Below are positions 17,043 to 25,769 of a stretch of DNA of 64,000 nucleotides, one piece after another. The notes beneath the pieces were generated by a model that saw only the letters and a program-made list of their open reading frames with translations, did not search any database and was not told the origin of the DNA. A program made the translations under genes and the position numbers. The DNA is from Streptomyces sp. NBC_00663 (GTDB lineage Bacteria; Actinomycetota; Actinomycetes; Streptomycetales; Streptomycetaceae). The stretch covers positions 372,001 to 436,000 of the forward strand of contig NZ_CP109027.1 in assembly GCF_036226885.1 (NCBI RefSeq), given 5' to 3'. The stretch's first letter is position 1. Each line of letters opens with the position of its first letter.

Positions 17043-17447
17043 CCGTGCCCGGCGTCCGCGGAAGAGGCCCTGAGCGCCCTGGAACTGGCGGAGCGCCTCG
17101 ACCTCGACGAACCGGTCCTGCGCGCCACCGACCTGCTCGTCTACCCCGTCCTCACCCGCGACCGGCAAGCCATGGCCGACCTCGTGGCGAACGCGCTCGG
17201 CCCGCTCACCACCGCCCGCGGCGGCGCCCAGCCCCTCCTCGACACTCTCACCGCCTATTTCGACTCCGGCTGCGTCGCCGCCGAGGCCGCCCGTCGCCTC
17301 TCGCTGAGCGTGCGGGCGATGACGTACCGCCTGGAACGCATCCACCAGCTCACCGGCGCCGACCCGTCCCACCCGGCCCACCGCTACATGCTCCAGACCG
17401 CCGTCATCGGCGCCCGGCTACTGGACTGGCCGACCGTGAAGCTCTGA
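17043..17447 (+). pseudogene. 5'-truncated PucR-family regulator
   Basis: Only the C-terminal ~130 codons of a PucR-type regulator are present: AEEALSALELAERLDLDEPV, then DLLVYPVLTRDR, and the C-terminal helix-turn-helix (LDTLTAYFDSGCVAAEAARR, LSLSVRAMTYRLERI). The preceding 150 bp give no matching N-terminal domain in any frame and no start codon with an RBS. It is probably a fragment left by rearrangement at the edge of the van gene set. Confidence 0.75.
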
Positions 17448-17542
17448 CAGTGGAACCGTACGGCGGCAGCCGCTGCAACGTGCTCCCGCCCGCACAACGG
17501 GGGTGGTCGGGGAGGAAGCACAGCCCGGGCGTGCCGGGCGGC

Positions 17543-18178
17543 CTATGTGATGGGGAAATCGAAATAGGTGTCCGGATAGGGTTCATCGACGAGCGTGTAA
17601 TGCCACCACTCGCGCTCGTACGCGCTGAATCCGCAGGTCTCCATGATGGACCGCAGCTGCTGACGGTTACGTGCTTCGACGCGGGTGATCCCTTGTGCGC
17701 CGTGGTGCGAGACGGGGTCCATCAGGTCGTGGTCGCCGCCCATGGGGACGAGTTCACCCGTGGCCCGGTGATAGAGCGTGAGGTCGACGGTGCTGCCCCG
17801 GCTGTGGCCAGATCTGGCGGCCACATAGCCCTGCTCGAACATCTCGGTCCTGCCGATATGGGGATAGTGCCGTGACTTCGTCCGGCCGTCCTCCTGCTGC
17901 TGCGCCCAGCGCAGAAAGCAGTCGACGGCGTGCTGCGGGCGATAGGCGTCCCAGAGCAGCAGGCCGAAGCCCAGTGATGCGGCCTGCTCCCGGGCGTTCT
18001 CCAGGGCCGCGCACAGTGCCCTCGTGCCGACGACTCGGTTGACCAGATATCCGTCCACCGGTTTGCCGGTGAAGTTGTCCCATGTGGCGTACTTGGCGTC
18101 CCAGCGTATTCCGGATGTCAGGTCGTCCACATAGACGAAGTCGTCCTTTATCGAATGGATCGGCTGCGTCGGCCTCAT
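17543..18178 (-). CDS. vanX: D-Ala-D-Ala dipeptidase VanX
   Basis: Zinc D,D-dipeptidase of 211 residues that hydrolyses D-Ala-D-Ala, so that only D-Ala-D-Lac enters cell-wall precursors. Zinc ligands are visible: His125 and Asp132 in SGHSRGSTVD, and His193 with catalytic Glu190 in EREWWHY. Start ATG 18178 overlaps the vanA stop (ATGA), as in canonical vanHAX operons. Last gene of the operon, with no accessory van gene downstream. Cytoplasmic. Confidence 0.96.
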   Translation of the reverse strand: MRPTQPIHSIKDDFVYVDDLTSGIRWDAKYATWDNFTGKPVDGYLVNRVVGTRALCAALENAREQAASLGFGLLLWDAYRPQHAVDCFLRWAQQQEDGRTKSRHYPHIGRTEMFEQGYVAARSGHSRGSTVDLTLYHRATGELVPMGGDHDLMDPVSHHGAQGITRVEARNRQQLRSIMETCGFSAYEREWWHYTLVDEPYPDTYFDFPIT

Positions 18179-19230
18179 CGAGTCTTTCCCGTCAAGGCGA
18201 GGGAGACCGCCCGGTCGATCACCTCGGAGAGGGGGAGACCCGCGGCCGCCATCATCCTCGGATAGCGGCTGTACAAGGTCATGCCGGGGAAGGTGTTGAC
18301 CTCGTTGAGGACTATTTCTCCGTCCTCCTTGAGGAACATGTCCACCCGCGAAAGACCGCGGCACCCCAAGGCGCGGTACACGGTCTTGGCCGCCTCCTGG
18401 ACGAGCAGCCGTGACTTTTCCGGGATGTCGGCGGGAACGATGGCCGTGGAGTTGTCGGAACCGGTCTCCGGGTTGTCTTCCTGGTGGATCCGGAAGAATC
18501 CGTGCGAGAGCGCGATACGGTCCACCTCGCCCGCGACGAGATCCGAGTCGTTCCCGAGGAGGGCGCAGCCGATCTCGCTGCCGACGACGGCCTCTTCGAT
18601 CAGCACCTTGGAGTCGTACTGCCGGGCCGCCAGCACCGCACTCGGAAGTTCCTCTTGTCGGGACACCTTGGTGACGCCGAAGGACGACCCCGATCGGGCC
18701 GGTTTCACGAAGACCGGATAGGTGAGCTGGGCGGGGTCGATGGTTTCGTCCGCGGTGACGGTCCAGAAGTTCGGCGTGGCGATGCCCGCGCTTCGGGCGA
18801 CGACATAGGCCAGGGATTTGTCCATGCAGAGAGCGGAGCTCTGGACGTCGCAGCCGACGTAGGGGATGCCGGAGAGCTCCAGCAGGCCCTGCATCGCGCC
18901 GTCCTCGCCGAGGGTGCCGTGCAGCACGGGCAGTACGACGTCCAGCCGGATCGTTCCGTAACGCCCCTGCTCCAGCGTGAGAAGTCCGTGGACGTCGCTG
19001 TCCGGAGACAGTACGACGGGGCGGCAGTTGCCGTTCTCCCACCGCGCGTCGGGCCCGTCGCCGCCGTCGCCGTCGCAGAGCTTCCAGGCACCGTTCTTCG
19101 TGATGCCGATGTAGAAGGGTTCGTACTTCTCGGGATCGAGGTTCCGGGCCACCTCGCGCGCGGACTTGACGGAGACGGGGTGCTCCTCGGAACGGCCCCC
19201 GAAGATGATGCCGACCTTGAGCCTAGGCAT
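18175..19230 (-). CDS. vanA: D-Ala-D-Lac ligase VanA
   Basis: ATP-grasp ligase of 351 residues that joins D-Ala to D-lactate. The N-terminal GIIFGGRSEEHPVSVKSA, the ATP-grasp core (PVFVKPARSGSSFGV) and the Mg-binding RVDMFLKEDGEIVLNEVNT are intact. D-lactate specificity is inferred from the vanH and vanX partners and overall similarity to VanA-type ligases, not from a single residue. It overlaps vanH by 8 bp and vanX by 4 bp. Confers resistance to vancomycin-type glycopeptides by altering lipid II. Confidence 0.95.
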   Translation of the reverse strand: MPRLKVGIIFGGRSEEHPVSVKSAREVARNLDPEKYEPFYIGITKNGAWKLCDGDGGDGPDARWENGNCRPVVLSPDSDVHGLLTLEQGRYGTIRLDVVLPVLHGTLGEDGAMQGLLELSGIPYVGCDVQSSALCMDKSLAYVVARSAGIATPNFWTVTADETIDPAQLTYPVFVKPARSGSSFGVTKVSRQEELPSAVLAARQYDSKVLIEEAVVGSEIGCALLGNDSDLVAGEVDRIALSHGFFRIHQEDNPETGSDNSTAIVPADIPEKSRLLVQEAAKTVYRALGCRGLSRVDMFLKEDGEIVLNEVNTFPGMTLYSRYPRMMAAAGLPLSEVIDRAVSLALTGKTR

Positions 19231-20212
19231 GCTGATTCCTGCTTTCGAATGTCAGGCAGTTGGTGAGAGAGTTCTGCACGGTGTCGCGCAGGGCGTGATC
19301 CGTGTAATAGGCGGTGTGCGGGCTGATGAGCGCGTTCGGCAGCTCTTGCAGCCTCAACAGGGCTTTGCTTTCCAGGGGTTTGTCCCGGCAGTCGGCGTAG
19401 AAGATGCCTTCCTCGCCTTCGACGACGTCCAGCGCCGCGCCGCCCAGCCGGCCGCTCTCCAATTCCTGGAGCAGGGCTTCGGTGTCGATGAGCGCACCGC
19501 GTCCGGTGTTGACGATCAGCGCGTCGTTCTTCATCTGCGCCAGGCGCTGCCGGTTCAGCAGATGGTGCGTTGCCGCGGTGAGTGGTGCATGGAGCGTGAC
19601 CAGGTCGCTGTGGCGCAGGAGTTCATCGAGGGGAACGTATTCGACAGCGGCGGCGGGGCGGGACAAGGGACGATGGTCATGAGCCAGGATGCGGCAGCCG
19701 AAACCACGCAGCCGGTCCATGACCGCGGCGCCGATACGGCCCGTACCGATCACCCCGACCGTCAGGTCGCGCAGTTCCTTTCCGCGTGCATCGCTCAGCC
19801 GGTAATCGTGCGTGTCGGTGCGCCGGACGAGGGATTTCGCGTCCCGTATCGCCATCAGCATGAGCATGAGCGTGTAGTCGGCGACGCTGTCCGGAGAATA
19901 CGAGACGTTTTCGACCAAGATGCCGATGCTGTCCGCGTGTTCCAGGTCGATGTGGTTGTATCCGATGCTGCGCGTGGAGATATACATGACGCCGGCTCGA
20001 CCGAGCGCACGCAGTGCGCCATGGGTGATCGGCGTTTTGTGGCCGACACTGATGCACCGGCTGCCGGAGGCCAGTTCGGCATTGGCTTCGGACACCGGTG
20101 CGTCGGTGATGGTCGGCTGCACACCGAGGCCGGGCGCCAACTCGCGGAACAGAGCGGCTTCGTCCGGGCCGCACCCGTACATGGTGATGCGGGTCGTTTC
20201 GCTGGGGGTCAT
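19223..20212 (-). CDS. vanH: D-lactate dehydrogenase VanH
   Basis: NADH-dependent D-lactate dehydrogenase (about 329 residues) that supplies D-Lac for VanA. Motifs are cofactor loop VGVIGTGRIGAAVMDRL, catalytic Arg in STRSIGYNHID, Glu in VVEGEEGIFY and His in ISPHTAYYTDHALRD. The frame stays open to 20311, but that extension runs through a promoter block shared with vanK, so ATG 20212 (MTPSETTRITMYG) is chosen. First gene of vanHAX, divergent from murF. Confidence 0.95.
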   Translation of the reverse strand: MTPSETTRITMYGCGPDEAALFRELAPGLGVQPTITDAPVSEANAELASGSRCISVGHKTPITHGALRALGRAGVMYISTRSIGYNHIDLEHADSIGILVENVSYSPDSVADYTLMLMLMAIRDAKSLVRRTDTHDYRLSDARGKELRDLTVGVIGTGRIGAAVMDRLRGFGCRILAHDHRPLSRPAAAVEYVPLDELLRHSDLVTLHAPLTAATHHLLNRQRLAQMKNDALIVNTGRGALIDTEALLQELESGRLGGAALDVVEGEEGIFYADCRDKPLESKALLRLQELPNALISPHTAYYTDHALRDTVQNSLTNCLTFESRNQHA

Positions 20213-20280
20213 GTCTGAAGTCAAGGCGGGGTGCTGTTGCCGGAACGTATGGGCTTTTCGATATGCCCGCGATACGTCCA
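20213..20280 (-). promoter_or_regulatory. Putative VanR-dependent promoter of vanHAX
   Basis: On the minus strand it contains CGTATCGCGGGCATATCG followed by CATACG and GGCAACAGCACC, up to the vanH start. It aligns with the region upstream of vanK (22843-22912) over about 65 bp, and the similarity continues into the first codons (MTPSETT and MSSSETV). In S. coelicolor both operons answer to VanRS, so this is the expected control element. Confidence 0.7.
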
Positions 20281-20339
20281 ACTCCCTTGACTGAGCACAT
20301 GACTTACTCACTGCCGGACATGACCTCCGGGGAATCGGC

Positions 20340-21683
20340 GTGATCCCGCTCAGGCTCGCCGAGATCGCCGAGATCGTCGGCGGAACGACCGTGGGCGACA
20401 GCTCTGTGACCGTGACCGCGCCGGCCGTGCTCGACAGTCGGCAGGCCGATCCGGGTGGCCTTTTCGTCGCCTTCGCCGGCGCGCGGGCCGATGGCCACGA
20501 CTACGCGGAACAGGCCGGGCGGGCCGGTGCGGTGGCCGTGCTCGGCTCCCGGCCCACGCCACTGCCCACCGTCGTCGTCAAGGACGTACGGAGCGCGCTG
20601 CACATGCTCGCCGCGCAGGTCGTGGCCCGGCTGCGCGAGGGACTGACCGTCGTCGCGGTGACCGGCTCGCAGGGCAAGACCGGCACCAAGGATCTGCTGG
20701 CGGCCGTGCTTTCGGAGGCCGGACCGACCGTCGCCACAGTCGGTTCGCTCAACAACGAGCTCGGTGTGCCGCTCACCATGCTGCGCGCCCAGGCGGCCAC
20801 GCGGTTCCTCGTCCTGGAGATGGGTGCCCGTCATGTCGGAGACATCGCCGCGCTCACCGGACTGGTCGCGCCCGACATCCCCGTCGTCCTCAACGTCGGT
20901 GTGGCCCACCTCGGCGAGTTCGGGTCGCGCGCCGCCATCGCCAGGACCAAGAGCGAACTGGTGCAGGGGCTCGCGCCCGGCGGCACCGCCGTCCTCAACG
21001 CGGACGATCCCCGGGTGACCGCGATGCGCGCGCTCACGGACGGGCCGGTAGTGACCTTCGGCCGGGCGGCCCATGCCGACGTACGGGTACTCGACCTGAG
21101 TCTCGACCGGCTCGGCCGACCGTCCTGCACACTGCGGACCCCCACCGGCTCGGCTCACGTCACCCTGCCGCTCATCGGCGCCCACCAGGCACTCAACGCG
21201 GCAGCTGCCGTGGCGGCAGCGCTCGCCGCCGGTGTACCGCTCGCCCTCGCCACGGCGGCACTGACCACCGCCACGCTGTCCCCCTGGCGCCTGGAGCCCC
21301 GCGACCTCGCCTGCGGAGCGACGCTGCTCAACGACTCCTACAACGCCAACCCCGACTCGACCCGCGCCGCCCTGGACGCGCTGGCGGCCATCGAGGGCGA
21401 ACGCCGCATCGCCGTACTCGGCGCCATGCTCGAACTCGGCGACGACAGCGAGGCCGAGCACCGTGGCGTCGGGACGTACGCCGCCGCCCGGGCGGACGTG
21501 GTGGCCGCCGTCGGCGAGGGCGCCCGCCCGATCGCCGACGGCGCGGGAGAGCGGGCGTTGGTCCTCGCCGACAACGACGCGGCCGTCCACTGGCTGCGCG
21601 ATCACCTCGCCACCGGCGACGTCGTCCTGGTCAAGGCATCACGCGGGGCGCGCCTCGACGAAGTCGCCGCCGCGCTGCGCTAG
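20340..21683 (+). CDS. murF: UDP-MurNAc-tripeptide-D-Ala-D-X ligase, second MurF
   Basis: 447-residue Mur ligase. The P-loop is near residue 108 ([13 protein letters not shown]), with the conserved [11 protein letters not shown] and YNANPDS motifs. It joins the terminal dipeptide or depsipeptide to UDP-MurNAc-tripeptide. Start GTG 20340 lies behind GGGGAA. Glycopeptide producers often carry an extra murF (murF2/murX) beside vanHAX that accepts D-Ala-D-Lac, and this gene fits that role. The housekeeping murF is normally in the dcw cluster, so this is presumably a second copy. Divergent from vanH. Confidence 0.92.
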   Translation: MIPLRLAEIAEIVGGTTVGDSSVTVTAPAVLDSRQADPGGLFVAFAGARADGHDYAEQAGRAGAVAVLGSRPTPLPTVVVKDVRSALHMLAAQVVARLREGLTVVAVTGSQGKTGTKDLLAAVLSEAGPTVATVGSLNNELGVPLTMLRAQAATRFLVLEMGARHVGDIAALTGLVAPDIPVVLNVGVAHLGEFGSRAAIARTKSELVQGLAPGGTAVLNADDPRVTAMRALTDGPVVTFGRAAHADVRVLDLSLDRLGRPSCTLRTPTGSAHVTLPLIGAHQALNAAAAVAAALAAGVPLALATAALTTATLSPWRLEPRDLACGATLLNDSYNANPDSTRAALDALAAIEGERRIAVLGAMLELGDDSEAEHRGVGTYAAARADVVAAVGEGARPIADGAGERALVLADNDAAVHWLRDHLATGDVVLVKASRGARLDEVAAALR

Positions 21684-21684
21684 T

Positions 21685-22842
21685 TCAGCGCCCGCGCCGC
21701 CTCATGTAGAGATCGAAGGCCCGGTAGACCATCGGCCGCAGCGGCAGGTCCCACTCGCCGACGTAGCGTACCGCCCGCCCGCCGGTACCGACCTTGAACC
21801 GGACCAGGCCGACGTGCGGGTCGTCGGCGTCGAGGGTCGGGGTGATGCCGCGCAGGTCGTAGACATCGCAGCCGGCCGCGAGGGCATCGCGGATCATTGA
21901 CCACTGACAGGCGTGGGAGCCGCGCACCTCGCGTTTGTCGGTGGCGGAGGCGCCGTAGGCGTACACCGCATGGGTTCCGACGCGGACCAGGACGGTGGCG
22001 GCGACCAAGTCGCCCTGATGATGGGCCAGATAGAGCGTGATGCGTTCGGGGGCCTCGGCGCTCAGCGCCGCGAACATGGTCTCGAAGTAGTGCAACGGCC
22101 GGGGCGTGAAGCGGTCGCGCTGCGCGGTGTGGACGTACAGGTCGTGGAACGCCTTGAGGTCTTCCGGGCCCCCGGCGTCGGCCGTGACCTCGACGCCTTC
22201 CTTGGCCGCCCTCTTGATGTTCCGGCGCCACTGCTGGCTCATGCCCCTGAGCAGGTCGTCCTCGGTCCTGCCCGCCAGCGGGATCTCGTACTTGAACTGC
22301 GGATGCCCGACCCCGAACCCGTCCTGCGGGTTCTGCGGCATCCAGCCCGCCGCCCTGAGCTCGCTGCTCACGCGGGCCCCGACCGGATCGCCGCACTGGC
22401 CGGGCAGGTCGGTCAGCCGCCGGACTTCCGGGGCGGAGATGCCCTCCTTGACCTGGGCGGCGCTCCACATGTCGGTGACCACCGGTGGGCCGAGCCGGAT
22501 CGCGAACGCGCCGTGCTGCTTGAGGTAGGCCGCCAACGGATCGAGCCACGCGCCGATCTCGCCGCTCCAGTCGATGACCGGGCCCTCGGGCAGATACGCC
22601 AGCGTGAAGCGGTCGAGCCGCGGCACCGGGCGGTGCAGGACGAGCCCGGCGCCGACCAGGCGTCCACCGTGGAACCAGCCGAGGGATTCACTGCGCCACT
22701 CGGTCTTGACGCGACCCCAGGCCGGCGTCTGCAGAAAGCTGACCGACCGCTGGTCCCGCACGAACGCCAAGTGCTCGACGGCGCTGATCGCCCTGACGAC
22801 CGGAGTCCCGGCTGCTGCTCGTACTGTTTCGCTGGAGGACAT
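21685..22842 (-). CDS. vanK: FemX/VanK-type peptidoglycan branch aminoacyltransferase
   Basis: Fem-family transferase of about 385 residues with two GNAT-like halves. In S. coelicolor VanK adds the glycine branch to precursors ending in D-Ala-D-Lac and is needed for inducible vancomycin resistance. Conserved features are FLQTPAWGRVKTEW near residue 35 and a late YDLRGITPTLD and LVRFKVGTGG block. The open frame extends to 23022 but would cross the shared van promoter, so ATG 22842 is chosen. Its stop is 1 bp from the end of murF (convergent). Confidence 0.9.
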   Translation of the reverse strand: MSSSETVRAAAGTPVVRAISAVEHLAFVRDQRSVSFLQTPAWGRVKTEWRSESLGWFHGGRLVGAGLVLHRPVPRLDRFTLAYLPEGPVIDWSGEIGAWLDPLAAYLKQHGAFAIRLGPPVVTDMWSAAQVKEGISAPEVRRLTDLPGQCGDPVGARVSSELRAAGWMPQNPQDGFGVGHPQFKYEIPLAGRTEDDLLRGMSQQWRRNIKRAAKEGVEVTADAGGPEDLKAFHDLYVHTAQRDRFTPRPLHYFETMFAALSAEAPERITLYLAHHQGDLVAATVLVRVGTHAVYAYGASATDKREVRGSHACQWSMIRDALAAGCDVYDLRGITPTLDADDPHVGLVRFKVGTGGRAVRYVGEWDLPLRPMVYRAFDLYMRRRGR

Positions 22843-22912
22843 GCCGGGAGTCAAGGCGGCGGGGTGTTGCCCGGGCGTATGCGGTTCTCGATACGCGGAC
22901 GACATGTGGCGC
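22843..22912 (-). promoter_or_regulatory. Putative VanR-dependent promoter of vanK
   Basis: The minus-strand block CGTATCGAGAACCGCATACG with GGGCAACACCCCGCC matches the vanH promoter region (CGTATCG, CATACG, GGCAACA, CCCGCC in the same order). It indicates co-control of vanK with vanHAX. Confidence 0.7.
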
Positions 22913-23033
22913 CTCGTAACGTCAGTGCCGTGGGCGCGTCCTTCGCTTCCGTGTTGGAGGGTGGTGCCAGGCCCACCCCCGCCGGGGTGCTGGGCGGCTG
23001 GTTCGCCCAGCGGGCCGCTCATAGCGTCGGAGC

Positions 23034-24011
23034 ATGACGGATGCCACGAACGACCAACGAACCGGTACTACCAGGCGGACGGCACTGCGCGGTCTGGGAC
23101 TCGCGGTGGGAGGTATGGCGCTGGCCGGCGGGCTCGGAACCTCACGAGCGGCGGCGGCGCCACGTCGAGGGCCCACCACCTACGTGCTGGTGCACGGTAC
23201 TCACAGCGCGGGCGCTTTCTGGATGCCGATCGCTCGAGAGCTGACCCTGCGCGGTCACCGCGCCGTGATGGTGGATCAGCCGCGACACGGGGCGGAGGCC
23301 TTCGTCCCGGAGTCGTACCAGCGGCAGGACCTCGACGCGATGGCGGTCGAGCCCTCGCCGCTGAAGGGACTCGGGCTGGAGGACTACGAAGCGCGCGTCA
23401 CGGGTGTCGTGCGGCGCGCGGCGCACAACGGCCCGGTGGTGCTGGTCGGGCACAGCCTGGGTGGCGTATCGGTCAGCCGGGTCGGCGACGCCGTCCCGCA
23501 CCTGCTTCACCACATCTGTTACATGGCGGCCTTCTGCCCCAGCCGTACGCTGCCCACCGCGGACGCCTGCACGGCGGCACCCGAGAACGCCAACGCCGTC
23601 AGCCCGGTCGAGCTGACAGTCGGTGACCCGGACCAACTCGGGGTGCTGCGGCTGAACTTCCGGACTGGCGACAGCCGTGCCCTGGCCCTCCTGAAGGAGA
23701 TGATCTGCGCGGACTACCCTGACGCCGACTCCCGCCGGATTCTGGCCGGCATGCAGACCGACGAGCCCATCACCGCGTACGCGGGCCGAGCGGTCGGCCG
23801 AGCTGACAGCTGGGGGCGCATTCCCCGCACCTACCTGCGCTTCGGTCAAGACCGGACGATCGCCACCGCGCTTCAGGACAGGATGGTCGCGGAGGCCGAC
23901 GCGCTCACACCGGGCAACCGCTTCCGTGTGTGTGACTTTCCCGAGGCGTCACACGTGGGCCCGCTGGATCCCGCCTCCGTCGCGGACGCGCTGGACGCAC
24001 TCGCGGCATGA
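23034..24011 (+). CDS. Tat-exported alpha/beta hydrolase (esterase-like)
   Basis: 325-residue alpha/beta hydrolase with a Tat-type signal (TRRTALRGLGLAVGGMALAG, cleavage near ASRAAAA-type residues 43-47). The oxyanion loop is VLVHGTHSAGAFW, the nucleophile Ser is in VGHSLGG near 141, and a late ASHVGPLDP holds the likely catalytic His. The overall pattern resembles salicylate-esterase/hydroxynitrile-lyase-like hydrolases. Start ATG 23034. The true substrate is unknown. Genes on both sides belong to unrelated units. Confidence 0.88.
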   Translation: MTDATNDQRTGTTRRTALRGLGLAVGGMALAGGLGTSRAAAAPRRGPTTYVLVHGTHSAGAFWMPIARELTLRGHRAVMVDQPRHGAEAFVPESYQRQDLDAMAVEPSPLKGLGLEDYEARVTGVVRRAAHNGPVVLVGHSLGGVSVSRVGDAVPHLLHHICYMAAFCPSRTLPTADACTAAPENANAVSPVELTVGDPDQLGVLRLNFRTGDSRALALLKEMICADYPDADSRRILAGMQTDEPITAYAGRAVGRADSWGRIPRTYLRFGQDRTIATALQDRMVAEADALTPGNRFRVCDFPEASHVGPLDPASVADALDALAA

Positions 24012-24033
24012 CACCCGTGGTGCGGGCAGCCCC

Positions 24034-24188
24034 ACGGCAGCCCTGGCGATGGTGTCCAAGCTGGTCGAGTCCGCTCAGGAACGGTGGCGCGGCCGATGAC
24101 CGGGGCCCAACTGGTGGCCCTGGTCCGCGCAGGCGCCAGGTTCGAGGACGGCGTCCTGGTCGAGCGCAACGAACTCACCGCCGGCTGA
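24034..24188 (+). pseudogene. IS256-type (mutator) transposase C-terminal remnant
   Basis: TAALAMVSKLVESAQERWR in one frame, then after a small frameshift GAQLVALVRAGARFEDGVLV plus ER. This is the characteristic C-terminal end of Streptomyces IS256-family transposases. About 50 codons remain; the catalytic DDE core and both terminal repeats are absent. It marks an old insertion followed by deletion. Confidence 0.75.
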
Positions 24189-24236
24189 CCGCATCTCATC
24201 CGCGACAAGCGCGGGACCATGAGGCAGGCTGCCGGG

Positions 24237-24620
24237 ATGAAATCTCGAACTCATGGCATGTGGTGGGGAACGGCGATCGAGGCGCCCGACCCCAGCGGCT
24301 TGGCGAGGTTCTACGCTGAACTCCTCGACTGGACCATCGGACACGAGGAACCCGGAACCACCATCGTCGCCGCCTCCCCGCAAGGGCCGTTCTTCGTATT
24401 CCAGCAGGCCGAAGGCTACCGGGCTCCGGTGTGGCCACCGATCGACGGCGAACAGCGTCCGATGATGCACTTCGACTTCCAGGTCGGCGACCTGGACTCA
24501 GCGGTCGCGGAGGCCGTCGCCCTGGGCGCCACGATCGCCGAGGACCAGCCGCGGGAGAACGTCCGAGTGCTTCTCGACCCCGCCGGCCACCCCTTCTGCC
24601 TCTGTCTCGACGAGGGATGA
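24237..24620 (+). CDS. VOC-family (glyoxalase-like) protein
   Basis: 127-residue glyoxalase-like protein. It starts MKSRTHGMWWGTAIEAPDPS with the typical GLARFYAELLDWT helix. A MMHFDFQV segment and VLLDPAGHPFCLCLDE form the second half of the VOC fold. ATG 24237 is preferred over an upstream ATG because GCCGGG precedes it and the family starts here. Probably a small-molecule-binding or detoxification protein; no metal ligand set is certain. Stands alone. Confidence 0.85.
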   Translation: MKSRTHGMWWGTAIEAPDPSGLARFYAELLDWTIGHEEPGTTIVAASPQGPFFVFQQAEGYRAPVWPPIDGEQRPMMHFDFQVGDLDSAVAEAVALGATIAEDQPRENVRVLLDPAGHPFCLCLDEG

Positions 24621-24665
24621 CCGGCTCACCGACACTGGGCTCCCCTCACCGCGCCGGAGGCGCTG

Positions 24666-25091
24666 ATGCCCGCTGCTGAACTGCGGGACCAGATCGACCG
24701 GGCCCGCCGCCTGATCGTCGATCACTTGAGCCACCCCGACGCGCTGCGCCGCCAGGAACAGCGGCTTGTTGCCTGGGGCGAGCCGGCCGGCGGTTTCCTG
24801 GAGACTGTCGGCTTCGTCCTCGGCCTTGCCCTGTTCCAGGCGCAGCGCGGGTCAGCCCAAGCGGCCTGTCCGCAAACAGGCCAGGCGATGTGGCAGAGCG
24901 TCACCCGCCTCCTTGATCCGCAAGCAGCCGGGCCGGACCTCTTCGCAGACCTGCCCACCGACCTCGATTCGGACGTCCGCCGCCAGATCCAGGCTCTGCG
25001 CCTTGCCTCCACCGGCATCTCCCCGGCCTCAACCATCCGCTGGGTACGCCTCCTCAGCACGGCATACGCCATCGCCGAGCACCAGGCCTGA
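24666..25091 (+). CDS. Hypothetical protein (141 aa)
   Basis: I do not recognise a domain. The frame has good actinobacterial codon bias and a strong RBS (GGAGGCGCTG) before ATG 24666. The N terminus is charged and helical (MPAAELRDQIDRARRLIVDH), followed by a hydrophobic patch (GFLETVGFVLGLALF) and a helical C terminus. Probably a soluble or peripherally associated helical protein. It lies between the VOC gene and a converging tetR. Confidence 0.7.
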   Translation: MPAAELRDQIDRARRLIVDHLSHPDALRRQEQRLVAWGEPAGGFLETVGFVLGLALFQAQRGSAQAACPQTGQAMWQSVTRLLDPQAAGPDLFADLPTDLDSDVRRQIQALRLASTGISPASTIRWVRLLSTAYAIAEHQA

Positions 25092-25143
25092 GCAGGCCGC
25101 GGAGCCGCAGGGTGGGGGACCTCCGCGGTCGGACCCGGTGCGG

Positions 25144-25710
25144 TCACAGCAGTCGGTCGACCAGCCCGTCGATGTAGTCCGGCGTGAGCGGGACCATGCC
25201 GAACAGGACGCGGATGTACATCGGGGCCAGGATGTGGTCCAGCACGTCGAACGCGTCGGGTGCGTCCTCGCCGCGTTCGCGGGCACGATCGAGCATGGCC
25301 TGCAGTTGCCGGGTGCGTTCGGCGCGCAGGTCGGCGCCGGCCTGCATGCCCTGCTGACCGCTGCTCGACAGGGCGACGGCGAGGTGCAGCACCGCCGGAC
25401 CGTCGGGTCCGGTGATCTCGCGGGCCACTTGGGCCGCGTACGTGCGCAGGTCGCCGTCGAGGCTCCCGGTGTCGGGCATCGGCGACTGCGCGTTGAGGCG
25501 GGTGAGCGCGACCTCGGCGAGCAGGGTTTCCAGGCTGCCCCACCGGCGGTAGATGCTGCTGTCGGCCACTCCTGCGCGGGCCGCGACCTCGCCGACGGTG
25601 AAGTTGCCGTAGCCGCGCTCTCCGACCAGGTCGGTGACGGCCTGGTGCACCTGCGCGCCGACGCGGGCGCTGCGTCCGCCGGGCCGCCGGGCTCGCTGTC
25701 CCTCGTTCAT
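25144..25710 (-). CDS. TetR-family repressor of the adjacent efflux gene
   Basis: 188-residue TetR regulator. The HTH is at residues ~20-65 (VGERGYGNFTVGEVAARAGV, then ADSSIYRRWGSLETLL). The C-terminal ligand domain is of the TetR_C type with hydrophobic helices. Start ATG 25710; the longer frame to 26001 is discounted because it passes through the operators. It is divergent from an MFS pump, and two TAACGCA-N9-TGCGTTA palindromes lie between them. This is a classic drug-responsive pair. Confidence 0.93.
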   Translation of the reverse strand: MNEGQRARRPGGRSARVGAQVHQAVTDLVGERGYGNFTVGEVAARAGVADSSIYRRWGSLETLLAEVALTRLNAQSPMPDTGSLDGDLRTYAAQVAREITGPDGPAVLHLAVALSSSGQQGMQAGADLRAERTRQLQAMLDRARERGEDAPDAFDVLDHILAPMYIRVLFGMVPLTPDYIDGLVDRLL

Positions 25711-25720
25711 ACTCCTCACC

Positions 25721-25745
25721 TTAACGCAGTTATCGCTTGCGTTTA
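25721..25745. promoter_or_regulatory. TetR operator 1 (upstream of tetR)
   Basis: TTAACGCA and TGCGTTTA flank a 9-bp spacer, 11 bp before the tetR start, as expected for autorepression. It shares the half-site with operator 2. Confidence 0.75.
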
Positions 25746-25769
25746 TGGCGCGCACCTCCCTACAGTGCT

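Noticed and set aside
19223..20311. A longer vanH starting at 20311, and likewise a longer vanK starting at 23022
   Set aside because: Both extensions run through a non-coding promoter block shared by the two genes; the shorter starts match the known protein ends.
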